Assembly: GCA_937876225.1 (NCBI GenBank)
Contig: CALFIC010000151.1
Location: 1 to 64,000, forward strand
Reading direction: 5' to 3'
DNA: 64,000 bases
Origin: an uncultured Chloroflexota bacterium
Lineage (GTDB): Bacteria > Chloroflexota > Chloroflexia > Chloroflexales > Roseiflexaceae
Part shown: in pieces, positions 51,527-59,582 of the stretch
Numbering within the stretch: position 1 is the stretch's first letter
Layout of the letters: each line of letters opens with the position of its first letter
The notes under the pieces: model-generated
What the model was told of the DNA's origin: nothing
The model's database searches: none
Seen by the model: the letters and a program-made list of their open reading frames with translations, nothing else
Position numbers and translations under genes: made by a program

Positions 51527-52144
51527 CTACGCCATCCATCCCTGCGGATTAGCCGACCATGATTCCACCAAGGCGCGATCGTCACTTTTGAGGAAGCCCT
51601 CGGCCACCGCAACCTCGAGCAACGGGGTCAACCACGTCAACGGGGTCAATGGCGCCTTGGCCGCCACAAATCGGTCAAATGTGGCTTGCCAACCATACGT
51701 AAAGATACAGGCACAAGTGACAGCACTGGCCCCTTCGGTGTATAATGCCTCAATAGCAGTCACGGCACTTTCGCCCGTTGACACGGTATCTTCAAGCAAC
51801 AATACCCGTTTGCCATTGATGTCGGCGCCTTCGACTTGGCGTCCACGTCCGTGTGTTTTGGCGCCGCTCCGCACATACGCCATCGGGCGAGCGGCCCGCT
51901 CGGCCACCCATGCCGCCCACGGGATGCCCGCAGTGGCGGTACCCGCTACCACGTCAACGTCCGTCACCAACGCCGCAAAGGCGTCGCTGATGATTTGGCG
52001 GGTGGCGACATTCCCAATCAACAAACGATTGTCACAGTAAATCGGCGACTTAATCCCCGATGCAAATGTAAATGGCTGATGGGGGCGCAACAATACCGCA
52101 TGCGCTTGTAACAACGCCAATGCCACTTGGGATTGATTCGACAT
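51527..52144 (-). CDS. pyrE: Orotate phosphoribosyltransferase
   Basis: The 205-residue enzyme makes orotidine 5'-phosphate in pyrimidine synthesis. FTFASGIKSPIYCDNR is the orotate-binding start, GTATAGIPWAAWVAE the loop, KTHGRGRQVEG the flexible catalytic loop and VLLLEDTVSTGESA the PRPP motif. The start at 52144 follows GGAG by seven bases; a 45-base longer frame crosses into the divergent Hsp70 gene. The start codons of pyrE and the Hsp70 gene are only 16 bases apart. Confidence 0.95.
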   Translation of the reverse strand: MSNQSQVALALLQAHAVLLRPHQPFTFASGIKSPIYCDNRLLIGNVATRQIISDAFAALVTDVDVVAGTATAGIPWAAWVAERAARPMAYVRSGAKTHGRGRQVEGADINGKRVLLLEDTVSTGESAVTAIEALYTEGASAVTCACIFTYGWQATFDRFVAAKAPLTPLTWLTPLLEVAVAEGFLKSDDRALVESWSANPQGWMA

Positions 52145-52160
52145 GAGAGGCTCCTTCATT

Positions 52161-53543
52161 ATGTACGTCGGATTAGACTTCGGTACCACAAACTCTAGTG
52201 TATCAATTTATGACGGCTCCACCGTCACCTTGTTACCACTCGACCCATTTAGCGCCAACCCCCGCGTCATGCGCACTACCCTGTTTATTGCCCGCGGTGG
52301 CACCGACCGCAAACCCGAGCCCGGTGAGCGTTTTATTGGCCGGGAAGCCATCAACCGCTTTACCCAAGCCAATGTCGGGCGCACGATTGAATACGCCTGG
52401 CAAGATTTCGGCAAAACCGAGTTGCTTGATGGTAACGGCGCCATCATCTTCCAGAGTATTGGCGCCCTCATCGACCAAAACATCCCCGGACGCTTGTTTC
52501 AATCACTCAAATCCCACCTGCGCGATAGTGACTTTGTCGATACCAACGTCTTTGGTACCCCTTACCGCATCGAAGAGCTCATCGCCATCGTGCTGCGCAT
52601 GATTGTCGACCGCATCGAAGTCATCCTCGGCGACAAAGTCACCCGCATGGTTATCGGCCGCCCCGTGCACTATTCGCACAACCCCGATCACGACCAAATC
52701 GCCATCGACCGTATGCGTGAAGCGTGTCAATTGGCCGCCTTGCCTGCATTCGCCTTTTTGCCCGAACCCAACGCCGCCGCCGTGGCCTATGCCCGCACCG
52801 CCCCCGCCGATCAACGGGCCTTGGTCTTTGACTTCGGTGGTGGTACCCTCGACGTCACGATTATCGCAACAGACGGCAAAGGGGGCAGTCGCGTCCTCAG
52901 CAACGACGGTGTGCCCGTCGGTGGTGACGTGATGGATCAACGCATCATGATGGGCAAACTCTTGGCTCACTTTGGTGTCGACTCCAAAATCGGTCGCCAA
53001 CGCATGCCCTTCCCCGCCGCCATCTCCGATCGTCTCAGCGAATGGCAAAGTATCTTTGAATTATCGCATCCTAAATACATGCCCATCATCGAAGATTTGC
53101 TTCATACCAGCACCCAACCCGAATTGGTCGCCCAGCTCAAAGTATTGGTCAACCAAAACTACGGCTTGCCCCTGTTTGAAGCGGTCGAACAAGCCAAAGT
53201 GCGCCTCAGTAACGACGAACGCACCAACGTGTCGATGCATGTGCCAGGCATCGACATCGAGCAACTCATCGAACGCTGGGATTTCGAGCGCCTCATCGGC
53301 CCCGACATCCGCGCCGTGGCTGCCTGTGTCGACCGCGCCGTGGCCGCCGCCAACCTCAGTCCCAACGACATCAACGTGGTGCTCCGCACCGGCGGTTCGT
53401 CGCGCATTCCCGCCTTTGTGCGCATGCTGACCCAACGCTTTGGCAGTGCCGCCATGGTCGAAATGGACCCCTTCACCGGTGTGGCCCAAGGCCTCGGCAT
53501 CGCCGCCGCTGATAATGCATTTTTTGACCAATTGCAAAAATAA
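52161..53543 (+). CDS. Short Hsp70-family protein (YegD-like)
   Basis: The 460-residue protein has the actin/Hsp70 ATPase signatures VGLDFGTTNSSVSIYDG (phosphate 1), LVFDFGGGTLDVTII (phosphate 2) and VLRTGGSSRIPAFVRML (adenosine). It is too short for a full peptide-binding and lid domain, as in YegD-type chaperone-like proteins, whose partners are unknown. The ATG at 52161 follows GAGAGG. It is divergent from pyrE and convergent with the small zinc-protein gene. Confidence 0.88.
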   Translation: MYVGLDFGTTNSSVSIYDGSTVTLLPLDPFSANPRVMRTTLFIARGGTDRKPEPGERFIGREAINRFTQANVGRTIEYAWQDFGKTELLDGNGAIIFQSIGALIDQNIPGRLFQSLKSHLRDSDFVDTNVFGTPYRIEELIAIVLRMIVDRIEVILGDKVTRMVIGRPVHYSHNPDHDQIAIDRMREACQLAALPAFAFLPEPNAAAVAYARTAPADQRALVFDFGGGTLDVTIIATDGKGGSRVLSNDGVPVGGDVMDQRIMMGKLLAHFGVDSKIGRQRMPFPAAISDRLSEWQSIFELSHPKYMPIIEDLLHTSTQPELVAQLKVLVNQNYGLPLFEAVEQAKVRLSNDERTNVSMHVPGIDIEQLIERWDFERLIGPDIRAVAACVDRAVAAANLSPNDINVVLRTGGSSRIPAFVRMLTQRFGSAAMVEMDPFTGVAQGLGIAAADNAFFDQLQK

Positions 53544-53557
53544 CCCAGACACACAAA

Positions 53558-53592
53558 AACGTCGGAGCTTTCGTGATGAAAGCTCCGACGTT
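53558..53592. terminator. Bidirectional terminator
   Basis: A perfect 15-bp stem (AACGTCGGAGCTTTC) with a GTGAT loop between convergent genes, A-rich on the left (T-rich for the minus strand). Confidence 0.88.
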
Positions 53593-53610
53593 ACCGTGAC
53601 CAGTGGGGAA

Positions 53611-53805
53611 TTAACCCAAGGTCTTTTGGTGGCAGGTGCGGTGGTGGTAGGTCTTGTTGCGACGGCGATCGTCCATCAACACAATCATTTCACGGTCGTT
53701 CATGATGCGTTGGTTGCAGTTGACGCAGGTGTGCACCGTAGCGCGACCGCTCTTGTCACGGGCCGTAACGTCCGTCTTTGACTTACCCTTGGTTTCTTTG
53801 GCCAT
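53611..53805 (-). CDS. Small basic zinc-binding-like protein
   Basis: I do not recognise this 64-residue protein. It is Lys/Arg-rich, with a disordered-looking first third (AKETKGKSKTDVTARDKSGR) and then a candidate zinc site, TCVNC followed 28 residues later by HHRTCH. The coding frame is supported by a GGAG site seven bases before ATG, a TATAAT promoter 17 bases from a weak -35, and a terminator after the stop. Size, charge and ribbon-like Cys spacing suggest an RNA- or ribosome-associated protein, which is inference. Confidence 0.75.
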   Translation of the reverse strand: MAKETKGKSKTDVTARDKSGRATVHTCVNCNQRIMNDREMIVLMDDRRRNKTYHHRTCHQKTLG

Positions 53806-53849
53806 GATAATGCTCCATGTATCTCATATGAATACGAAAACATGGGTTG

Positions 53850-53878
53850 ATTATACCACATTACACCGTAACAGCGAA
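53850..53878 (-). promoter_or_regulatory. Promoter of the small zinc-protein gene
   Basis: Minus-strand TTCGCT (53878-53873), 17-bp spacer, TATAAT (53855-53850), 45 bases from the start codon. It faces away from the ileS promoter. Confidence 0.65.
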
Positions 53879-53895
53879 AGATGTTTTGCCAGTAG

Positions 53896-53924
53896 TTTTC
53901 ATTATTGCAAAAATACCGTATAAT
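53896..53924 (+). promoter_or_regulatory. Promoter of the T-box-ileS transcript
   Basis: TTTTCA (53896-53901), 17-bp spacer and a perfect TATAAT (53919-53924). The predicted start near 53931 opens the T-box leader. Confidence 0.8.
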
Positions 53925-53930
53925 GCCCAC

Positions 53931-54192
53931 ATAGCGATGACGAAGACACGTCGGCAGTTCCCCGTTTGACCAGCGAATGCGCAAGTGGTGAGAGGCGCAG
54001 CAACGGCACTGACCGATATCCCTTCTGAGCAGGAGGCCCAAGCAGCCCACGCTGTGTGTAAGCCGACCGGGTGCCCTCCGTCACAGGGGCAGAGCGTGTT
54101 CGCGCTCACAAAGCGGCCACATGTTGCATGTGGCAATCAGGGTGGTACCGCGGGGTCTCTGCACCTCGTCCCTGCCAGGGGCGGGTTTTTTT
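53931..54192 (+). ncRNA. T-box leader (isoleucine) with terminator
   Basis: The leader of about 260 nt carries the invariant T-box AGGGTGGTACCGCG (54139-54152), which in the antiterminator pairs with the free CCA end of uncharged tRNA. A stem-I-like region (about 53940-54030) contains CCGTT/AACGG and TGCGC/GCGCA arms and a candidate specifier ATC (54018-54020) in CCGATATCCC, reading isoleucine. The terminator stem CGTCCCT/AGGGGCG is followed by seven T's (54186-54192). Starvation for charged tRNA-Ile should raise ileS expression. I did not fold the RNA fully. Confidence 0.92.
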
Positions 54193-54227
54193 GTGTTGAT
54201 TTTTTGACACACCAAAAGGGGATTTGT

Positions 54228-57200
54228 ATGACATTTCGTGCAGTCGACACGCGTGCGTCATTTGTCGCACTCGAAGATCGCATCGGCGAGTATTGGCGCA
54301 CCCACGACATCAAGCGCCATGCCCTCGCTCACGGCGACCACAGCAAACCATTTATTTTTTATGAAGGGCCACCCACCGCCAACGGCAAACCGGGTGTGCA
54401 CCACGTCGAAGCCCGCGTCTCCAAAGATATCATCATCCGCTACCATCGCATGTGTGGCCAATACGTCATCGGCGCCCGTGGTGGCTGGGATACCCACGGC
54501 CTACCCGTCGAAATCGAAGTCGAAAAAAAGCTGGGCTTTGCCGGCAAACCCGACATCGAACGCTACGGCATCGCCAACTTCAATGCCGAATGCAAAAGTA
54601 GCGTGTTGACCTATATCGGCGAATGGGAAAAAATGACCGATCGCATCGCCTATTGGATCGACATGGAAAAGCCCTACAGTACCTTCGATAATTCCTACAT
54701 CGAATCACTGTGGTGGATCCTGCGTCAATTCTGGGATCGCGATTTGCTCTTCCGCGACTACAAAGTCACCATGCACTGCCCGCGCTGTGGCACCACCCTC
54801 AGCGACGCCGAAGTCAACCAAGGCTTCGAAGACGACGTCGACGACCCCTCGGTGTGGTTACGCTTCCGCCTCGCCCCCTCGGGCCACCCCCTCGACCACG
54901 CCCTGGCCGGTGCCGCATTCCTGGCATGGACCACTACGCCTTGGACATTGCCCGCCAACGTGGCCCTGGCCGTCAACCCCGAAGCCGACTATGTGTTGGC
55001 CCAAACCGGCAGCGAAGATCACCCCGAAAAAGTCATTCTCGCCGCCAGCCTGGCCGAAAAAGTCCTCGGCGAACAGCACACCATCCTCGCCACCTACAAA
55101 GGCAGCGACCTCGTCGGTGCCCGCTACACCCGTTTGTTTGACGGCGTGCCTGGCCCTGGCGACCAACCCGACCTCACGCAAGCCTACCGTGTCATCGGCG
55201 ACGACTTCGTCTCGCTCGACGATGGTACCGGTATCGTGCATATCGCCCCTGCCTATGGTGACCTCGATGTAGGCCGCAAACACGGCTTACCGACCCTCTT
55301 TTCGGTTGATTTGAGTGGCAACACCATGCCCCAATTCGCCGAATTGGGCTTCGCCAACATGTTTTTTAAGGCGGCTGACCCCGTCATCACCAAGCTCCTC
55401 AAAGAGCGGGGCGATTTGTTCAAAAGTGGTCGCGTCAAGCACGCCTACCCCTTTTGTTGGCGCTGCAAAACGGCTTTGCTCTACTACGCCAAGCCCAGCT
55501 GGTATATCCGCACCACAGCCCTCAAAGATCGCTTGGTTGCCACCAACCAAGAAGTCCAATGGGTGCCAGAGCACATCAAAAACGGCCGCTTTGGCAACTG
55601 GTTGTCCAACAACATCGACTGGGCCATTAGCCGCGAACGCTATTGGGGCACACCGTTGCCCATCTGGATTTCGGCTGACGGTCAACACAGCGAATGTATC
55701 GGCTCGGTCGCCGAGCTCTCGGCCAAGGTGGGGCGTTCGCTGAGCGACCTCGACTTGCACCGCCCCTATGTCGACGAAATCACCTGGGAAGACCCCGTGC
55801 ACGGCACCATGCGCCGCATCCCCGATGTGGCCGACTGCTGGTTTGACTCGGGCGCCATGCCGGTAGCACAGTGGCACTACCCCTTCGAAAACAAAGAACT
55901 CTTCGAACAGTACGCCGGCCAAGCCGACTACATCTCGGAAGCCATCGACCAAACCCGCGGCTGGTTTTATACCCTGCACGCCGTGTCGACGCTCTTGTTT
56001 GACCGTCCCGCCTTCAAAAACGTGATTTGTTTGGGGCATATCCTCGACGGCAAAGGCGAAAAAATGTCCAAGTCCAAGGGCAATATCGTCAATCCGTGGG
56101 ATATCATCAACGAATTCGGCACCGACGCCGTGCGTTGGTACATGTTTGCCTCGGCACCGCCCTACAACCCGCGCCGCTTTTCGCGCGAGCTCATCGGCGA
56201 CATGTTGCGCCAATTCACCTTGACCCTCTGGAACACCTATTCGTTTTTTGTGACCTATGCCAACCTCGATGGCTGGACTCCTGCCGGACTGCTCAACGCC
56301 GACGGCAGTCTGACCCTCGATATCGCCACCCTCACCAATCCCCTCGACCGCTGGGCTTTGGCACGCCTCGACAATTTGGTGCGTACCGTTACCACCGAAC
56401 TCGACGGCTACGACATCCATGCCCCCGCCAAAGCCATCGAGCGCTTCGTCGAAGAAATGTCGAACTGGTATGTCCGTCGTAGTCGCCGACGCTTCTGGAA
56501 GACCGCCAACGACGCCGATACCCAAGCCGCCTATGCCACCTTGTATACCTGCTTGGTGACCCTCAGCAAGCTGTTGGCGCCCTTCATGCCCTTTATGGCC
56601 GAAGAAATCTACGCCAATTTGGTGCTCAGCAAAGCCCCCAACGCCAGTACTTCGGTGCACATGGCCAGCTGGCCGGTGAGTGTGCCGGCCTGGAGTGACG
56701 ACGCCCTCGTGCAAAGCATCGACGTGGTACAAACCATTGTCGGCTTGGGTCGGGCTGCCCGCCGCAGTGCCGCCACCAAAATCCGGCAACCCCTGCCCCT
56801 CATGCTGGTACGCGTCCCCTCCAATGTGGCCGCCAGCCTGCCCGCCTTTGAAGGCGACCTGCGCGAAGAGCTCAACGTCAAAGCAATCCGTTGGCTCGAA
56901 ACCGGCGCTACCTTCATCGACTACCGCTTCAAACCCAACTTGCGCGTGGTCGGCAAAAAATACGGCAAATTGGTGCCCGCCTTGACCGAAGCACTCAAAG
57001 CGCTCGACAACGATAGTGCCCGGGCGCACGCCATCGCCGTCGAAAACGGCCAGTCGTTTGATCTGGTGGTCGACGGCCAAACCCTGACCGTCGCACCCGA
57101 CGAAGTCTTGGTCGAAACGTCGTCACCCGATGGCTACGCCGTCGCCGAAGAAAACGGCGTCTTGGCTGCCCTCGATACCACCCTCACCCCCGATTTGGTG

Positions 57201-57470
57201 GCCGAAGGTATCGCCCGTGAAGTGGTGCGCTATATCCAAGATGCCCGCAAAAACGCCGGCTTCGCGATTTCGGACCGCATAAACGTCGTCATCGACGGCG
57301 TCGACAACGATCCGTTGCTCACCGCCACCATCACCACTTGGCACGACTACATGTGCGCCGAAACCCTCGCCGAACAATTGGTACTCGGCAAAGGCCTGCC
57401 CGGCGCCCACCTCGAGACCCTCGAACTCGACGACAAAACCCTCACCATTGCCGTCAGCAAAGCCGAATAA
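54228..57470 (+). CDS. ileS: Isoleucyl-tRNA synthetase, type 2 (IleS2-like, GxHH motif)
   Basis: The 1080-residue class I synthetase carries GPPTANGKPGVHHVEAR near the N-terminus, where the HIGH-type signature reads GVHH (residues 56-59), the CP1 editing domain with TTPWTLPANVALAVNP, the WFDSGAMP segment and KMSKS at 612-616. The eukaryote-like C-terminal extension places it in the IleS2 group. In that group the swapped GxHH form is known to give very high mupirocin resistance. The ATG at 54228 follows GGGAT; the frame is open back to 53985 only because the T-box leader lacks stops. Expression is T-box-controlled. Confidence 0.96.
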   Translation: MTFRAVDTRASFVALEDRIGEYWRTHDIKRHALAHGDHSKPFIFYEGPPTANGKPGVHHVEARVSKDIIIRYHRMCGQYVIGARGGWDTHGLPVEIEVEKKLGFAGKPDIERYGIANFNAECKSSVLTYIGEWEKMTDRIAYWIDMEKPYSTFDNSYIESLWWILRQFWDRDLLFRDYKVTMHCPRCGTTLSDAEVNQGFEDDVDDPSVWLRFRLAPSGHPLDHALAGAAFLAWTTTPWTLPANVALAVNPEADYVLAQTGSEDHPEKVILAASLAEKVLGEQHTILATYKGSDLVGARYTRLFDGVPGPGDQPDLTQAYRVIGDDFVSLDDGTGIVHIAPAYGDLDVGRKHGLPTLFSVDLSGNTMPQFAELGFANMFFKAADPVITKLLKERGDLFKSGRVKHAYPFCWRCKTALLYYAKPSWYIRTTALKDRLVATNQEVQWVPEHIKNGRFGNWLSNNIDWAISRERYWGTPLPIWISADGQHSECIGSVAELSAKVGRSLSDLDLHRPYVDEITWEDPVHGTMRRIPDVADCWFDSGAMPVAQWHYPFENKELFEQYAGQADYISEAIDQTRGWFYTLHAVSTLLFDRPAFKNVICLGHILDGKGEKMSKSKGNIVNPWDIINEFGTDAVRWYMFASAPPYNPRRFSRELIGDMLRQFTLTLWNTYSFFVTYANLDGWTPAGLLNADGSLTLDIATLTNPLDRWALARLDNLVRTVTTELDGYDIHAPAKAIERFVEEMSNWYVRRSRRRFWKTANDADTQAAYATLYTCLVTLSKLLAPFMPFMAEEIYANLVLSKAPNASTSVHMASWPVSVPAWSDDALVQSIDVVQTIVGLGRAARRSAATKIRQPLPLMLVRVPSNVAASLPAFEGDLREELNVKAIRWLETGATFIDYRFKPNLRVVGKKYGKLVPALTEALKALDNDSARAHAIAVENGQSFDLVVDGQTLTVAPDEVLVETSSPDGYAVAEENGVLAALDTTLTPDLVAEGIAREVVRYIQDARKNAGFAISDRINVVIDGVDNDPLLTATITTWHDYMCAETLAEQLVLGKGLPGAHLETLELDDKTLTIAVSKAE

Positions 57471-57480
57471 TCACACTGTC

Positions 57481-57515
57481 ATCCCGCGTCTGCACAGTGC
57501 AGACGCGGGATTTTG
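57481..57515 (+). terminator. Terminator after ileS
   Basis: A perfect 14-bp stem ATCCCGCGTCTGCA with a CAG loop, followed by TTTT. The ribosome site of the DoxX gene starts immediately after it. Confidence 0.88.
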
Positions 57516-57524
57516 GAGGATTGC

Positions 57525-57878
57525 ATGAATATTGCCCTGTGGGTTGCACAAGCCATATTAGCGTTTATTTTTGGGATGGCAGGGTTCACCAAAACCTTCC
57601 AGCCCGACAAGGCCCGCGCCGCCTTCGATTGGGCCAAAGAAGCCCCTGTCAGTTTCATTCTTTTTATTGGTATCACCGAAATCCTCGGCGTCATCGGCAT
57701 TATCGTACCCTACGCCACGGGCATTCTGCCGTTCCTGACGGCCTGGGCAGCGATTGGCTTCGCCATCATCATGGTGCTGGCCATGGTTGTCCATGCCCGC
57801 GAGCGTGACACCCGCGGCATCATCATGAATGTGGTCTTTTTCGCCTTGTCACTTGCAGTAGCTTACGGGCGCTGGTAA
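57525..57878 (+). CDS. DoxX family membrane protein
   Basis: The 117-residue protein has four hydrophobic helices. IALWVAQAILAFIFGMAGFTKTF and GITEILGVIGIIVPYATGI match the DoxX/DoxD-like superfamily. Members are small redox-linked membrane proteins of unsettled function. The ATG follows TGGAGG. It starts 13 bases after the ileS terminator stem, so it is transcribed by read-through or from an unseen promoter. Confidence 0.82.
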   Translation: MNIALWVAQAILAFIFGMAGFTKTFQPDKARAAFDWAKEAPVSFILFIGITEILGVIGIIVPYATGILPFLTAWAAIGFAIIMVLAMVVHARERDTRGIIMNVVFFALSLAVAYGRW

Positions 57879-57884
57879 TTCCCT

Positions 57885-57922
57885 ACACCCAACCGGCAAT
57901 CATGCATGGTTGGGTGTCTCTT
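57885..57922 (+). terminator. Terminator after the DoxX gene
   Basis: ACACCCAACC pairs with GGTTGGGTGT around a 13-nt loop and is followed by CTCTTTTT, whose last bases run into the next promoter's -35. Confidence 0.85.
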
Positions 57923-57923
57923 T

Positions 57924-57953
57924 TTGACAAAACTAATATTATTAGTTTATAGT
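57924..57953 (+). promoter_or_regulatory. Promoter of the MBL-tetR operon
   Basis: TTGACA (57924-57929) and TATAGT (57948-57953) with an 18-bp spacer, 40 bases upstream of the start codon. The spacer is filled by a palindrome. Confidence 0.85.
57930..57948. promoter_or_regulatory. Palindromic operator inside the promoter spacer
   Basis: AAACTAATA-T-TATTAGTTT is a perfect 9-bp inverted repeat around one base, lying exactly between -35 and -10. A half-site TATTAGTTTT recurs at 57961-57970, downstream of the -10. It is the likely binding site of the TetR-family protein encoded second in the operon. Confidence 0.82.
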
Positions 57954-57993
57954 CTATGTATATTAGTTTTAATCAAAAAAGGGAGTGATGACG

Positions 57994-58692
57994 ATGAAAG
58001 TCCAGCAATATGGGGAGTATTTGTGGCAGGTACGGAGCCCATGGTTCCCCGTCAATGCCTATCTGGTGCGTGAATCAGACGGTTTTACCGTCATCGACAG
58101 TCTGCTCAGCGCCAGCGATGGTGACGCCATACAAGCGCTGGCACACAAATTGGGCGGTGAGATTACGCGGATTGTGTTGACCCACGGGCACATGGATCAC
58201 ATCGGTGGCTTCGACCGCTTGCATGCCATCGCTCCCCACGCCGAGGTCATTGTGGGGGCACGTGAGGCGCGTTTTCTGGCGGGCGATCTGCAATTAGATG
58301 CCAGTGAGCAATCCTCGCCGTTGCGCGGCGGCTACACCAAGGTACAAACACAGCCCACGCGCCTGGTGGCGGCCAACGACATGATTGGCTCGTTGCGGGT
58401 CCTCGCAACACCAGGGCATACCCCCGGGCATCTGAGTTTTTTTGACACCCGTGACGCAACCATCATTACCGGCGATGCCTTGCATACCGTCGGGCGGGTC
58501 ACAATTACCAGTGAGCTTTATTGGAAGTTCCCCTTCCCAGCCACGGCCACCTGGAGCAAACCCCACGCCAACGCGAGTGTGGCCCAGATCGCCGCACTTA
58601 AGCCGAGCCGGCTGGCACCTGGGCATGGATCAGTGGTTGCCGACCCGGCCGGCCAATTAGCAGCGGCGTTGGCGCGTGTGCAAGGGCAATAA
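57994..58692 (+). CDS. MBL-fold metallo-hydrolase
   Basis: The 232-residue protein has the metallo-beta-lactamase signature THGHMDHIGG (His64, His66, Asp68, His69) and the later metal ligands in ATPGHTPGHLSFF and TGDALH, with a C-terminal APGHGS. It should hydrolyse a thioester, lactone or similar substrate with two metals. The start at 57994 has GGGAG at the right distance; in-frame GTG and ATG a few codons earlier sit on top of the ribosome site. It is followed two bases later by the tetR gene. Confidence 0.88.
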   Translation: MKVQQYGEYLWQVRSPWFPVNAYLVRESDGFTVIDSLLSASDGDAIQALAHKLGGEITRIVLTHGHMDHIGGFDRLHAIAPHAEVIVGAREARFLAGDLQLDASEQSSPLRGGYTKVQTQPTRLVAANDMIGSLRVLATPGHTPGHLSFFDTRDATIITGDALHTVGRVTITSELYWKFPFPATATWSKPHANASVAQIAALKPSRLAPGHGSVVADPAGQLAAALARVQGQ

Positions 58693-58694
58693 CC

Positions 58695-59252
58695 ATGGCC
58701 CGCGGCATTACCCGCCCCCAGGTGATTGATTGTGCGGCGACACTGGTCAACACCCAAGGCTTCGCAGCCTTGAGTTTGGCACAGATTGCCAGCCAAACCG
58801 GCATCAAAGTGCCGTCACTTTACAATTATGTGACTGGCATCGACGATGTGCGTCTGGCCTTGGCCACCCGTGGCGCCCAAGAAATCCTCGCCGTGGTGGT
58901 GCATGCCGCCGTAGGCCGCGCCGGTGGCGATGCGATTATGGCGGTAGCACTGGCCTACCGCGCCTATATTGTGCACAACCCAGGGGTGTATACAGCGACG
59001 ATTCAAACCAATAATCCCGACCCGGTGTTTCAGCATGCCAATGGGGAATTACTCCGAGTGCTCACCCAAATCCTCGCACCCTACCACTTGTCAGCGCAGG
59101 ATTTGATTCATGCGCTACGTGGATTGCGCAGCTTGGTACATGGCTTTGCGACGATCGAAATCAGCGATGGCTTTGGCATGCCCGTCGACCTCGATGTGAG
59201 TTTTGTCCAGATGGTGCAGACGTTTATTGGGGGACTTACGCGTGTGGCGTGA
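58695..59252 (+). CDS. TetR family regulator with WHG-type C-terminal domain
   Basis: The 185-residue protein has an N-terminal TetR helix-turn-helix (about 10-50, with LSLAQIASQTGIKVPSLYNYV) and a C-terminal domain ending in LRGLRSLVHGFATIEISDGFG, the WHG-type ligand domain. It is co-transcribed with the MBL hydrolase, and the palindrome inside their promoter is the likely target, making a self-regulated unit that senses a substrate of the hydrolase. That sensing is inference. Confidence 0.9.
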   Translation: MARGITRPQVIDCAATLVNTQGFAALSLAQIASQTGIKVPSLYNYVTGIDDVRLALATRGAQEILAVVVHAAVGRAGGDAIMAVALAYRAYIVHNPGVYTATIQTNNPDPVFQHANGELLRVLTQILAPYHLSAQDLIHALRGLRSLVHGFATIEISDGFGMPVDLDVSFVQMVQTFIGGLTRVA

Positions 59253-59270
59253 GGGTTTGACACACAAAAA

Positions 59271-59305
59271 CATGCCCTAGTATTGCGTTGCAATACTAGG
59301 GCATG
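59271..59305 (-). terminator. Terminator of tRNA-Gly
   Basis: A perfect 16-bp stem CATGCCCTAGTATTGC with a 3-nt loop is followed on the minus strand by TTTTTGTGTG. It can also end the tetR transcript. Confidence 0.88.
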
Positions 59306-59311
59306 TCGGTT

Positions 59312-59385
59312 TGGTACGGGAGGAGAGAATCGAACTCTCGACATGAGCTTGGAAGGCTCCTACGTTACCACTACGCCACTCCCGC
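59312..59385 (-). tRNA. tRNA-Gly (anticodon TCC)
   Basis: On the minus strand the acceptor GCGGGAG pairs with CTCCCGT (first pair G-T). The anticodon loop CTTCCAA in a GAGC/GCTC stem gives TCC (codon GGA). The T-arm GAGAG-TTCGATT-CTCTC is canonical and CCA is encoded at 59314-59312. The first-pair G-T wobble is unusual. Confidence 0.95.
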
Positions 59386-59443
59386 GTGTGTGATTGATAC
59401 ATTGTACGCAACTCAGTAGCCTACGTCAAACCCAAATCCAAAA

Positions 59444-59473
59444 TTGCAGAATCATGACGAATCAAGTATACTA
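59444..59473 (+). promoter_or_regulatory. Promoter of greA
   Basis: TTGCAG (59444-59449), 18-bp spacer and TATACT (59468-59473). The transcript starts near 59480, giving a leader of about 100 nt. Confidence 0.6.
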
Positions 59474-59509
59474 TTAAACAGGAACGGCGGGGCTGTCTGT
59501 TATGCGTTA

Positions 59510-59540
59510 ACTGAGAGTATCACTCTCAGTTTTGTTGTTG
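59510..59540 (+). terminator. Terminator-like hairpin in the greA leader
   Basis: AACTGAGAG pairs with CTCTCAGTT across a TATCA loop and is followed by TTGTTGTTGTATTTTG. It lies between the promoter and the greA start and so resembles an attenuator. Confidence 0.6.
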
Positions 59541-59582
59541 TATTTTGCTGTTCCACAGTGGATTGCAGAGGGGCACCATCTT

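Noticed and set aside
53985..54227. N-terminal extension of IleS
   Set aside because: These codons are the T-box leader including the invariant motif and terminator; the frame is open by chance.
55287..57080. A 597-codon open frame on the minus strand inside ileS
   Set aside because: It lies wholly antisense to a clear synthetase gene, is rich in Gly/His/Val as mirror frames of this codon usage are, and shows no domain or ribosome site.
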